Source: Bacteroidales bacterium (GTDB lineage: Bacteria; Bacteroidota; Bacteroidia; Bacteroidales; Muribaculaceae). From it: a DNA stretch of 11,690 bases. Positions 1-6,742 of this stretch are shown here, piece by piece. Position 1 is the stretch's first letter. Each line of letters opens with the position of its first letter. The position numbers were made by a program, and so were the translations under genes. A model generated the notes under the pieces. That model was not told where the DNA came from. It worked only from the letters and a program-made list of their open reading frames with translations, and ran no database searches. Location of the stretch: NCBI GenBank assembly GCA_900769345.1, contig CAAGGJ010000135.1, positions 1 to 11,690 on the forward strand. The letters are read 5' to 3'.

Positions 1-852
1 GAAATAGGTCACATCATTAATAAAGATTCGCTAATCGATAAACTGTGGAACTTTGTGTATCCTACAGAGGAAATTGAACAGAAACGCTGTCCAGTATTCC
101 TAAAAAACCGCCTTACTCTGTTCAACAAAATAGCCGAACTTGGCGCTGACCGCTATGGATATATGGCAAACGAAAATCTTGAAGCGTGCATTACCGCAGT
201 ATTCAAACTTTCGTCGGGCCTATATCTTCAAAATCTCGACATAAGCCTAAATGGACTGCTTGAAGAGAACGAAAAATGCTTGCAAACATTCCTTGGCAGA
301 TCAGGAACAAAAATTCTCGGCGGTTCGCACCCTGTGAATCCGATTAGAATACACGCACTCGAACTATTTGTGAACTGCAAAACACAAAAAGAACTCAACG
401 AGGGCATGATATCAATCGTTGACAATCTGCAAGAATTTGGATGGAGCAATTTTCATGATGCTCTTGCCCGCTTTAATGCTTCAGCCGGTGTGCTAATGGC
501 GGAAATAGATGGTGAAATAGATAAATACGAGGAAAGATATATACTCAATATGGTAGCCCCATTCTCGCTATTCCCCGAAAGGACCATAAAAGATATTCGA
601 AAGCGCGATTTACGCAAAGTGATGGCAGAAAGTGCTGCGACGATAGAAGAACTTAATCCAAATAGCACAATCGACCTTTTGGGCTATCTTGTGAAACTCG
701 CCTTAATCGACGACAGACTTGACGAGCGCGAATTGGGATTGATTTATGATTTTTGCATGAAGCACCTTCACATGTCGGAATCGTTCATTTCGCAATATAT
801 TGCCGATGTTCTCAAAGAAGAGTTTGTACCTCAGGCTTATTGGATGAAATAG
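1..852 (+). CDS. M48-type zinc metallopeptidase with C-terminal TerB-like domain (5' end cut off)
   Basis: The frame is open to the left edge, so this is the 3' part of a longer gene. The first codons read E-I-G-H-I-I-N-K-D, which matches HExxH-x-x-N-x-D of M48 peptidases with the first His just outside the window. Codons 46-53 read ELGADRYG, the M48 helix that supplies the third zinc ligand (Glu46). Around codons 110-120, SHPVNPIRIHAL matches the conserved (S/T)HP..R..AL element. No membrane helices lie between HExxH and ELGADRYG (about 42 residues), so it looks soluble, unlike HtpX. From about codon 150 to 280 the protein is helical and acidic, with two related motifs (AEIDGEIDKYEE near 166, ALIDDRLDEREL near 234) typical of TerB-like metal-binding domains. 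A GTG at 55 is a poor start because it would remove the catalytic motif. The predicted role is a cytoplasmic or peripheral protease; the substrate is unknown. The M48 call is fairly sure and the TerB call moderate. Confidence 0.8.
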   Translation, partial: EIGHIINKDSLIDKLWNFVYPTEEIEQKRCPVFLKNRLTLFNKIAELGADRYGYMANENLEACITAVFKLSSGLYLQNLDISLNGLLEENEKCLQTFLGRSGTKILGGSHPVNPIRIHALELFVNCKTQKELNEGMISIVDNLQEFGWSNFHDALARFNASAGVLMAEIDGEIDKYEERYILNMVAPFSLFPERTIKDIRKRDLRKVMAESAATIEELNPNSTIDLLGYLVKLALIDDRLDERELGLIYDFCMKHLHMSESFISQYIADVLKEEFVPQAYWMK

Positions 853-881
853 GAGGATAGAGGAGTTTTCTTTTGGTATTT

Positions 882-926
882 AATCCCAATGCGCAGGTCT
901 TTTTTTTGCGGCGTTGGGATTTTTTG
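882..926 (+). terminator. Rho-independent terminator after the M48 peptidase gene
   Basis: The arms AATCCCAATGC (882-892) and GCGTTGGGATT (911-921) pair over 11 bp with one G-T wobble. An 18-nt loop containing a T run separates them, and a run of six T follows (920-925). It lies 30 bases after the stop codon of the peptidase gene, so it ends that transcript and makes the next genes a separate unit. Confidence 0.8.
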
Positions 927-930
927 ATGT

Positions 931-960
931 ATTGCGGGGCCGGGAATTGTGCCATCTTTG
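931..960 (+). promoter_or_regulatory. Probable Bacteroidota promoter for the capsid-like cassette
   Basis: CATCTTTG at 953-960 differs from the Bacteroidota -7 consensus TAnnTTTG at one base and is followed by CA, as is common. ATTG at 931-934 could be the -33 element, with 18 nt between them, slightly short of the usual 19-21. Its position just after a terminator and about 70 bases before the ATG at 1033 supports it. Confidence 0.5.
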
Positions 961-1032
961 CAACGTGAATACACACCGAGGCTTCGAGAGAGAGTAAACA
1001 CACCAAACAATATCAAAAAAAATGCAACAACT

Positions 1033-1401
1033 ATGAACGAGGAAAACACACCAATGGAACAAACGGCCGATGCGGCACAGGGCGATGCTTGGCTACTTGC
1101 CGAACTTGCCATCGACGATGCGGCTACGGCTCAATCGCTTAGTGCCGAAGTGGTGGACCGGCTCAAAGATATGTGCCGGAGCATCTGCCGGGGCGAGGTA
1201 GCCACTGAAGTGATAGCCACCATGCTTGCCGGAATCAACCACGACCACGACGTAGGCGTAGCCGATAATGAGGGCTATCTGCGAGGCAAAAACGAGAAAA
1301 TAACCACCCTACACCGCTTTGAGAGTGATGCCGAGAGCATAGCCAAGCGCAATAGCGTGATGCCACGATTTGCTCACCGAAGCATTTGGGATTTGGAGTA
1401 A
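1033..1401 (+). CDS. Small acidic protein of unknown function, partner gene of the capsid-like protein
   Basis: This 122-aa protein starts at the ATG at 1033 (MNEENTPMEQ), preceded by the A-rich leader usual in Bacteroidota. The frame extends upstream to 949, but that start would sit on the promoter -7 element, so 1033 is preferred; ATG 1054 is a second option. No signal peptide or membrane segment is visible. The middle (about residues 25-75) should be helical and is Ala/Asp/Glu-rich. The C-terminal part contains NEGYLRGKNEKI (about 85-96) and ends in SIWDLE. I do not recognise the family. Its place 83 bases upstream of a capsid-like gene, in the same direction and with no promoter visible between, suggests co-transcription. 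In phages that slot often holds a scaffold or other assembly protein, but this is only an analogy from position. Confidence 0.75.
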   Translation: MNEENTPMEQTADAAQGDAWLLAELAIDDAATAQSLSAEVVDRLKDMCRSICRGEVATEVIATMLAGINHDHDVGVADNEGYLRGKNEKITTLHRFESDAESIAKRNSVMPRFAHRSIWDLE

Positions 1402-1408
1402 ATACACC

Positions 1409-1424
1409 CCGGGCGAAAGTCCGG
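1409..1424 (+). other. GNRA-type hairpin between the two cassette genes
   Basis: CCGGGC (1409-1414) and GTCCGG (1419-1424) form a 6-bp stem with one G-T wobble closed by a GAAA tetraloop. It lies 8 bases after the stop of the small gene. No T run follows, so it is unlikely to terminate. It could stabilise or process the mRNA, or set relative expression of the two genes. Confidence 0.5.
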
Positions 1425-1484
1425 AAAACACACAATCAATCTTATTTTATCATCCTTAAATTTTATAAAAACACAAAAGAAATC

Positions 1485-2882
1485 ATGGAAAACATCATGA
1501 ATCGAATGAAACGATGGGCACAAGCCCACAGAACAGAGTTGGCGCTGGCAGCAGCAGCCGTGGTAATCATAGCCATGCTCATCGATTGGGCGTATGCCGA
1601 GGGCGCAGCGTCGATGGCGTTTGCCCTTGTGGCAGGCACCGAAGGCGGCGAACACGTGGTGAACGGACCGGTAACCACCGATGTGGTGCATCAGAGCAGC
1701 AGCGACTATCTGCTCAGCGAAATCGACAAGCAAGTAACCCGCATTCGCCCTATGGCAACGCCTGTGGATCAACTTTCGCGATTGGCAGGCTCGAAGCGTA
1801 GCGGCAGTATGGTGGTAGATTATTATAATGTCGACACCAAACCCACGTCGACCACGTTGAAAACCGCCATATCGGGACCCTCGGGCGGATTTGCCGATGA
1901 GAGCAATCAGCGAGTGTCGTTGTCGACCAACAACGATGCCATATTCGACGTAAGCGACACCATATTGGTGCAAGGCGTGAAGGGCTACGAAGGTACACGC
2001 GAATCGAAATTCGACCTTGTGCTCTATGTGGTGTCGAAGAGTGAAGACGGCAAACTCTCGGCGATGGCAGTGAATGGTCAGACCGTGGGCGACATGGAGA
2101 ACTGCATACCCACCATAGCCAAGGACACGGTGCTCATACGCATGGGTCGCGCCGCCACCGAACTCGATGTGCAGACCCCGCAGTTTGAGGCATTGCCACA
2201 GCGCGCCAGCCAATACTGCCAGATATTTAAGGCACAAGTGGAGCAATCGGTGCTTCACAAGATGGCGAATAAGGAGATAGGTTGGACTCTCAACGACCAG
2301 GGCGAGGCAGCCATCTACGATATGCGTCTGGGCATGGAGAAGAGTTTCCTCTTCGGCGCCAAGCACAAGATTTACGACCCCGTGAAGCGCGAGAATGTCT
2401 ACTTCACCGGCGGCATCTGGAATCAAGCCGGCAAGGAATTTGCCTACGATGCCGGGGCGTTTACCGAGGAGACCATCGTCGACCTCATGCGCGAAGCCTT
2501 CACCGGCAATGCCGGCAGCAAGCGTAAGGTGCTTATAGGCGGCTCGGGCTTTATAGGACGCCTCAATAAGCTAACTTACAGCAAGGTGGTTAATGCCGGC
2601 GAGAGTGTGGTGAAGTGGGGCATCGACTTCAGCGAGCTACGCAGCAAGTTCGGCACCCTCTATGTGCTCCTCTCCGAGGTGTTCGACGAGTGCGGCATGG
2701 AGAACGATGCGATGATTATCGATCCCGAGTATCTGCAGAAGTACAGCCATCTGCCTTTCGGCACCGAGGCAATCAACCTCAAGGCGTCGGGCCAGCGCAA
2801 CACCGATGCCATAGTGCTCACCGAGGCAAGTTGCTTGGTGCTACGCTATCCTAAGGCACACATGCGCGTGGTGATGGCATAA
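1485..2882 (+). CDS. HK97-fold major-capsid-like protein (SU10/DUF5309-like) with N-terminal hydrophobic segment
   Basis: The protein is 465 aa from ATG 1485, preceded by A-rich sequence; upstream in-frame codons overlap the preceding gene and are not needed. After residue 75 it follows the layout of tailed-phage capsid proteins of the SU10/DUF5309 type. There is an N-terminal arm with RIRPMATPVDQLSR (86-99), a beta-rich insertion (about 140-225), a helix-rich stretch with QYCQIFKAQVEQS (243-255) and AAIYDMRLGMEKSFLFG (275-291, spine-helix-like), then TGGIWNQAG (308-316) and an A-domain-like region (about 345-465). Residues 17-36 are strongly hydrophobic after a basic start (MKRW..HR) and end in A-Y-A/E at 36-39, resembling a signal peptide or membrane anchor, which is unusual for a capsid. 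No terminase, portal or tail genes are nearby. It could be a prophage remnant, a domesticated shell or an encapsulin-like protein. The fold call rests on pattern recognition, not a search. Confidence 0.62.
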   Translation: MENIMNRMKRWAQAHRTELALAAAAVVIIAMLIDWAYAEGAASMAFALVAGTEGGEHVVNGPVTTDVVHQSSSDYLLSEIDKQVTRIRPMATPVDQLSRLAGSKRSGSMVVDYYNVDTKPTSTTLKTAISGPSGGFADESNQRVSLSTNNDAIFDVSDTILVQGVKGYEGTRESKFDLVLYVVSKSEDGKLSAMAVNGQTVGDMENCIPTIAKDTVLIRMGRAATELDVQTPQFEALPQRASQYCQIFKAQVEQSVLHKMANKEIGWTLNDQGEAAIYDMRLGMEKSFLFGAKHKIYDPVKRENVYFTGGIWNQAGKEFAYDAGAFTEETIVDLMREAFTGNAGSKRKVLIGGSGFIGRLNKLTYSKVVNAGESVVKWGIDFSELRSKFGTLYVLLSEVFDECGMENDAMIIDPEYLQKYSHLPFGTEAINLKASGQRNTDAIVLTEASCLVLRYPKAHMRVVMA

Positions 2883-2918
2883 TCCGCCCCTGCCTTTGAC
2901 GCCCCTCTGATATATTGA

Positions 2919-2970
2919 ATCCCCCCTGACCTGCCGAAAGCATTGGCTACACAGCAGGTTCGGGGGGGAT
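2919..2970. terminator. Strong hairpin, likely bidirectional terminator between convergent genes
   Basis: The arms 2919-2934 and 2954-2970 form a stem of about 16 bp with one bulged base (T2959) and one wobble. The core is CCCCCC against a G run, then CCTGC against GCAGG, with a 19-nt loop. It sits between the end of the capsid-like gene (2882, +) and the end of the receptor gene (2997, -). The plus-strand side is followed by a T-rich stretch (ATTTATGTTT), so it fits a terminator best for the plus strand. Confidence 0.7.
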
Positions 2971-2996
2971 ATTTATGTTTAAAAATTGTCAGATAC

Positions 2997-5069
2997 TTAA
3001 AAATTGAATCGGAAGCTGCCGCCCGCCATCACCCAAATGCCCGGCTGAGGGATATTGCCGAAATCGTAGTAGGTGTGATTGGTGAGATTGTTGACGCTGG
3101 CCCAGAGCTGATAGTGGGGGCGAGTCCATTGCACCTTGAGGTCGAGCACAGCATAAGGCTTATAGTCGATGAGATTGCCGGTGGCTTTGTTGTCGACATA
3201 CTCGAGATACCCACCCAGACGGTCCTGCCAGCGCAGATTCCACGAGGCCGTGAGGTGACTCACTATGCGGTGCGACAGGTGAGCGGTGAACTTGTGTCGC
3301 AGATAGTCGAGCGCATAGTTGCTCTTGAACACAGCCACATCGTCGAATCGCTTCTGATGAATGTAGGTATAGCCGAGCGAGAGCGTCTGCAAGAAGCATC
3401 GAGGGCCAAAAATCTGAGGGAACGACACATTGGCGAGCGTTTCGATGCCCACATTGTTGAGGCGGAAATTGGCAGAGTGATACTTATCATCGGCAGAATA
3501 CATCACCCAGTCGATCATATCCTTGCCGCGATGCATAAACCCGCGCACTGTGGCATTGAAAGCCGCATTGTGATATTTAGCGGCAACCATGTAGCTCTGC
3601 GTTTGCTCAGGTTTGAGACCAATATTGCCCTCGGTGGTGGGACTTTTGTAGTAGAGGTCGGTGAATGTGGGCATACGGAAAGCCTTGTTGCACGAAGCGG
3701 TGAATAGCCAGTTTGAGGCCGGGCGATAGGAGACATCAATGCCCGGATACCAACGAAACCGCGAGTCGAGAGCCGTATTCATATTAGCCACCACGCCAAA
3801 CGAAATGGTCACACGGTGCAGCAGCACGTTATGTTCGGCAAAGTAGCTGATATTGGTGCGATTGTCGCGATGGTTGTAGAACACATCCTCGCCGGGTACC
3901 TTCACATATTCCGATTCTTCGAGCGGGCGTCCGAGATTGGTGGATAGGATGCCCTCGTTGCGCACATCGGCACCGAAAGCCGTCTTGCCCGCCGCCCAAA
4001 TGAAATTGGTGTTAAGACGAGCACCGAAAACATCAGATCGGTGAAAATTTTCGCCCACATCAGAGCCCTCGATAAGTTCGAAATGGTCGGTCGAACGGTT
4101 CCAATAGACCATAGGCAGAAATTTAATGCGACCTTTAGTTTCAGCCTTTACGGCGGCGAAAATTCGGCTGTTTTGCTCGTGCTGGTCGGGATAGGCAGCC
4201 GAGTAGAAAGTGTTGGCGCCATAATCCTGTCGCGAGTAGCCGAGTTGCCAGTCGATGTCGACATTGTTGCTGTTGGCAAAGCCTTGATAGAAGGCATTTT
4301 GCTTGTTGAAAGCACTGTTTTGCGTGCCACCGTCGCTGCGACGATAACCGAGTGAAAGTTGGTGCGAAGAATTGGAGTTGGAATAATTGGCGCGAGCACC
4401 TGCACCTAAGCTGCCGTACGAGCCACCCTCGGCGTTGACAGCCACATGGCTTCGTGCATCGGGCTTAGTGACAATGTTGACCGCGCCGCTGAAACTGCTG
4501 CCACCCACGCTGCGCGAGGCTGCTCCCTCAAGCACCTCGATGCGCACAATGTCGTCGATAGCGACAGGGAAATCGGCTGAAAGGTGGCCCGTCTGCGGGT
4601 TCCCGATGTTCACGCCATTGAGCAAGATGGTCACTTGGTCGAAAGTGCCGCCATCGATGCAGATATCGGTCTGCACGCCGAAAGCGCCACGCTGTCGCAC
4701 ATCCACTCCGAGTGCCAGTTTCAGCAAATCGTTAACACTAAGCGCAGCCGCCTGCGCAATTTCGTCACGGCCAATTGTGGCTACGATACGAGCCGCCTGA
4801 TTGGCTTGCAGTGGAGCGAGACTCCCGGTCACCTCCAGTTCGTCGAGTTGATAGTCGAGTGCGTCGTCGCCCTCGGTGGCGGTTTCGCAAAGCGGAGCGC
4901 TCAGATGAGCGGCTTCGGCCACGCTTGCCACGCAGAGAGTAGACACAGCCAGGACACCGATGCGCACCTCACGACCTATGCTGCAAAATGCAGAATAAGC
5001 CTTGCGGTTGAAACGGTGCCATGAGCACGGCGACCATCGTCCCACGAATTTTACATTAGTTTTTTTCAT
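2997..5069 (-). CDS. TonB-dependent outer-membrane receptor, BtuB-like
   Basis: The protein is 690 aa. A basic N-terminal stretch of about 32 residues precedes a hydrophobic segment (about 36-50) ending in AEA/A near 51-54, a plausible signal peptide. The plug domain spans about 76-202: LDELEVTGSL (75-84, TonB-box position), SVNDLLKLALGVDVRQRG (111-128), ILLNGVNIGNPQTGHLS (148-164), DIVRIEVLEGAASRSVGG (173-190) and GAVNIVTK (195-202). The rest is a beta-barrel ending in an aromatic strand (GGSFRFNF) as outer-membrane proteins do. There is no N-terminal carboxypeptidase-like extension and no SusD neighbour, so it is not SusC. The size and plug fit the BtuB/siderophore class. The MFS gene lies 56 bases upstream on the same strand, suggesting one operon. 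The ligand cannot be read from the sequence. The start is the only in-frame ATG near the 5' end. Confidence 0.9.
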   Translation of the reverse strand: MKKTNVKFVGRWSPCSWHRFNRKAYSAFCSIGREVRIGVLAVSTLCVASVAEAAHLSAPLCETATEGDDALDYQLDELEVTGSLAPLQANQAARIVATIGRDEIAQAAALSVNDLLKLALGVDVRQRGAFGVQTDICIDGGTFDQVTILLNGVNIGNPQTGHLSADFPVAIDDIVRIEVLEGAASRSVGGSSFSGAVNIVTKPDARSHVAVNAEGGSYGSLGAGARANYSNSNSSHQLSLGYRRSDGGTQNSAFNKQNAFYQGFANSNNVDIDWQLGYSRQDYGANTFYSAAYPDQHEQNSRIFAAVKAETKGRIKFLPMVYWNRSTDHFELIEGSDVGENFHRSDVFGARLNTNFIWAAGKTAFGADVRNEGILSTNLGRPLEESEYVKVPGEDVFYNHRDNRTNISYFAEHNVLLHRVTISFGVVANMNTALDSRFRWYPGIDVSYRPASNWLFTASCNKAFRMPTFTDLYYKSPTTEGNIGLKPEQTQSYMVAAKYHNAAFNATVRGFMHRGKDMIDWVMYSADDKYHSANFRLNNVGIETLANVSFPQIFGPRCFLQTLSLGYTYIHQKRFDDVAVFKSNYALDYLRHKFTAHLSHRIVSHLTASWNLRWQDRLGGYLEYVDNKATGNLIDYKPYAVLDLKVQWTRPHYQLWASVNNLTNHTYYDFGNIPQPGIWVMAGGSFRFNF

Positions 5070-5085
5070 AATATATCAATTGTCG

Positions 5086-5103
5086 CTGCCCGTTAGTGGG
5101 CAG
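5086..5103. other. Perfect 6-bp hairpin in the MFS-receptor intergenic gap
   Basis: CTGCCC (5086-5091) and GGGCAG (5098-5103) are perfect inverted repeats around a 6-nt loop, lying 17 bases before the receptor start. There is no T run on the minus strand, so full termination is unlikely. It may affect relative expression or translation of the receptor. Confidence 0.4.
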
Positions 5104-5125
5104 GATATTTATCGTAGATGGCACA

Positions 5126-6508
5126 TCAAGCAGATTCGAAGCGCTTCTTGCGGTCGATATGGCGAGTGATAAGCGCAAAGATGAGCAGCGAGATGGCCGA
5201 AATCAAGCCGATAGCAGCGAAATAATACCAGATGTAGTGCGCATTGACGCTTGCCGCCTCCCAAGCCTCGCGGCTCTCGAATAGAGCAGGGTCGGGGCAA
5301 TATTTAGTGAGCAAAACGCCCGAAATTCCGAAACCGAAAATCGATGACAGGAACGAATCCAAGTGGCTGAATCCCAAATAGAGACCCTCTTCGCCCTTAG
5401 GCGCTTGCAGTGAGAAATACTCGAGATAGCGAGGCGAGATAAAGCACTCGGCGAGGGCTTGGAACACAATGCCCACTATCATCATGAGCGTGATGTTCGA
5501 CATGCCCGAAATCACATCGTTGCCGAGCAGATTGCCGCAAGCCATGAGCATAGCCGACAGCGGGATGAGGAACATACCTATGGTAATGGAAGTGATGGCA
5601 GAGCGCTTGGCCATAAGACGGGTAATAAATCCCACGCAGCACACCACCACGAGCGGATTCACATTGGCAATCCAGCCCGGACGAGCCGCCTCGCCAGCCA
5701 TGCGAATCACGTATTTAGGCATAGTGGCATAGAGTTGCTGCTGCACTATCCAGAACCCGGTGACGATGATGATGAGCGCCACCAGTCGCCAGTTGGTGAA
5801 CACGCGCACAAATCCTGCGCCTATGTCGCGCATACTCTTGCCCTCGCCGGCGGTGTGCACCGAGCGATAGAGGAATATCACAGCCAAGAGCGCAGCCAAG
5901 GTCATAAATGCCGAGAAATAGTTGATGGCTATGTAAGCCTGTTCGCCAATTAGGTGGCGCAGCGGGTCGATAATCGACTTTCCGGTGAATGAGCCGATAT
6001 TGACGAGCATATAGAATATCGAGTAACCGCGGGCGCGGTTTTCGCTTGTGGTCTCTTTAGCCACCGAAGCCGAGATGGTGGATTTGATGATAGATCCGCC
6101 CACCACAATAACAATCATGATGGGAACGATAATCCAACGCAGCGACGAGTCGGGGAGTCCGGTGAAGTGAGTCACTTCGCCATATTCCACCAGTCCGGCA
6201 CTCTGCAAGAATGTGGGAAGCATAGCCAAGCCCAGATATCCCACAGTGAGCAGCGAGAAGGCAATAATCAGCGCACGTCGGAAGCCAATCTTGTCGGCAT
6301 AGGCACCTGTGAAGATAGGCAGCAAGTAAAGTCCACCCGAGAAGAGCCCCGAAATCATACTTGCCTCGAGGTCGTTGAAACCTAATGTGTTAGAGAGATA
6401 GAGCGTAATAACGATAAAAATGGCATAATAAGCCATGCGCTCAAACATTTCCACAGTGTTGCTCACCCAGAAGGCGCGGCTATAGCCTTTTGTTGCGTTT
6501 GTAGTCAT
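5126..6508 (-). CDS. MFS transporter of the POT/PTR2-like type
   Basis: This 460-aa, very hydrophobic protein has a pattern of about 12 membrane helices and ends in a basic tail (RHIDRKKRFESA). Near the N terminus, residues 20-28 read EMFERMAYY, which fits the ExxER(F)xYYG motif of proton-coupled oligopeptide transporters (E20, E23, R24), although the usual Gly is replaced by Ala. The loop GAYADKIGFRRALI between helices 2 and 3 is the MFS motif A. The family is known for proton-driven import of di- and tripeptides and other small solutes at the inner membrane; the substrate here is unknown. It is the first gene of a likely operon with the TonB-dependent receptor and has its own consensus promoter. 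Together they would cover both membranes for one nutrient, which is inference. The ATG start at 6508 follows a short leader of about 26 nt. Confidence 0.88.
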   Translation of the reverse strand: MTTNATKGYSRAFWVSNTVEMFERMAYYAIFIVITLYLSNTLGFNDLEASMISGLFSGGLYLLPIFTGAYADKIGFRRALIIAFSLLTVGYLGLAMLPTFLQSAGLVEYGEVTHFTGLPDSSLRWIIVPIMIVIVVGGSIIKSTISASVAKETTSENRARGYSIFYMLVNIGSFTGKSIIDPLRHLIGEQAYIAINYFSAFMTLAALLAVIFLYRSVHTAGEGKSMRDIGAGFVRVFTNWRLVALIIIVTGFWIVQQQLYATMPKYVIRMAGEAARPGWIANVNPLVVVCCVGFITRLMAKRSAITSITIGMFLIPLSAMLMACGNLLGNDVISGMSNITLMMIVGIVFQALAECFISPRYLEYFSLQAPKGEEGLYLGFSHLDSFLSSIFGFGISGVLLTKYCPDPALFESREAWEAASVNAHYIWYYFAAIGLISAISLLIFALITRHIDRKKRFESA

Positions 6509-6539
6509 TCTGATATTCTATTGTTTGGATTATTACGTG

Positions 6540-6570
6540 CAAAATTAACCACAAAATACGAATTATCAAA
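6540..6570 (-). promoter_or_regulatory. Consensus Bacteroidota promoter of the MFS-receptor operon
   Basis: On the minus strand TTTG (6570-6567) is followed after exactly 19 nt by TAATTTTG (6547-6540). This is a full match to the TTTG/TAnnTTTG consensus of the Bacteroidota primary sigma factor. Transcription should start near 6534, about 26 bases before the MFS ATG. The site lies inside the gap after the hydrolase gene, so the two units can be expressed separately. Confidence 0.75.
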
Positions 6571-6650
6571 ACCAAAGTGCAGACGCCTAATGGTTTCGGA
6601 ACGATTGCCGCATAGCCTACCGCACATAGCCGAAGTTGCCACATAATATG

Positions 6651-6701
6651 CTAATGGTAGATTCGTGTAGGTGGGTTGTATTCTACGAGAATCTACCATA
6701 G
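6651..6701. terminator. Long imperfect hairpin downstream of the hydrolase gene
   Basis: TGGTAGATTC (6655-6664) and GAATCTACCA (6689-6698) are perfect 10-base inverted repeats. Pairing continues outward with one bulge (to 6651/6701) and inward through GTAG/CTAC (6667-6670/6683-6686), leaving a 12-nt loop. It sits 42 bases after the hydrolase stop on the minus strand and upstream of the MFS promoter. The T run is weak, so it may be a terminator, an mRNA 3' end stabiliser or an operator. Confidence 0.5.
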
Positions 6702-6742
6702 TTATAATATTTTCAGTGGGATGTGCCCTCGTGCGGCGACAC

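Noticed and set aside
55..852. GTG at 55 as the true start of the first gene
   Set aside because: The frame is open to position 1 and the codons before 55 encode the conserved E-x-x-H part of the zinc motif, so the gene starts outside the window.
1409..1430. RNase P RNA-like GAAAGTCCGG string
   Set aside because: Only ten bases match and none of the remaining RNase P structure is present; it is a short intergenic hairpin.
1374..2426. 350-codon minus-strand frame opposite the capsid-like gene
   Set aside because: The translation is rich in His, Arg, Cys and Tyr with no recognisable domain; it is the antisense shadow of a well-supported gene in high-GC coding sequence.
2943..3707. 254-codon plus-strand frame opposite the receptor gene
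   Set aside because: Antisense of the conserved receptor barrel; it starts in the terminator hairpin and has no domain of its own.
5459..5953. 164-codon plus-strand frame opposite the MFS gene
   Set aside because: His- and Glu-rich low-complexity translation typical of the reverse of membrane-helix codons.
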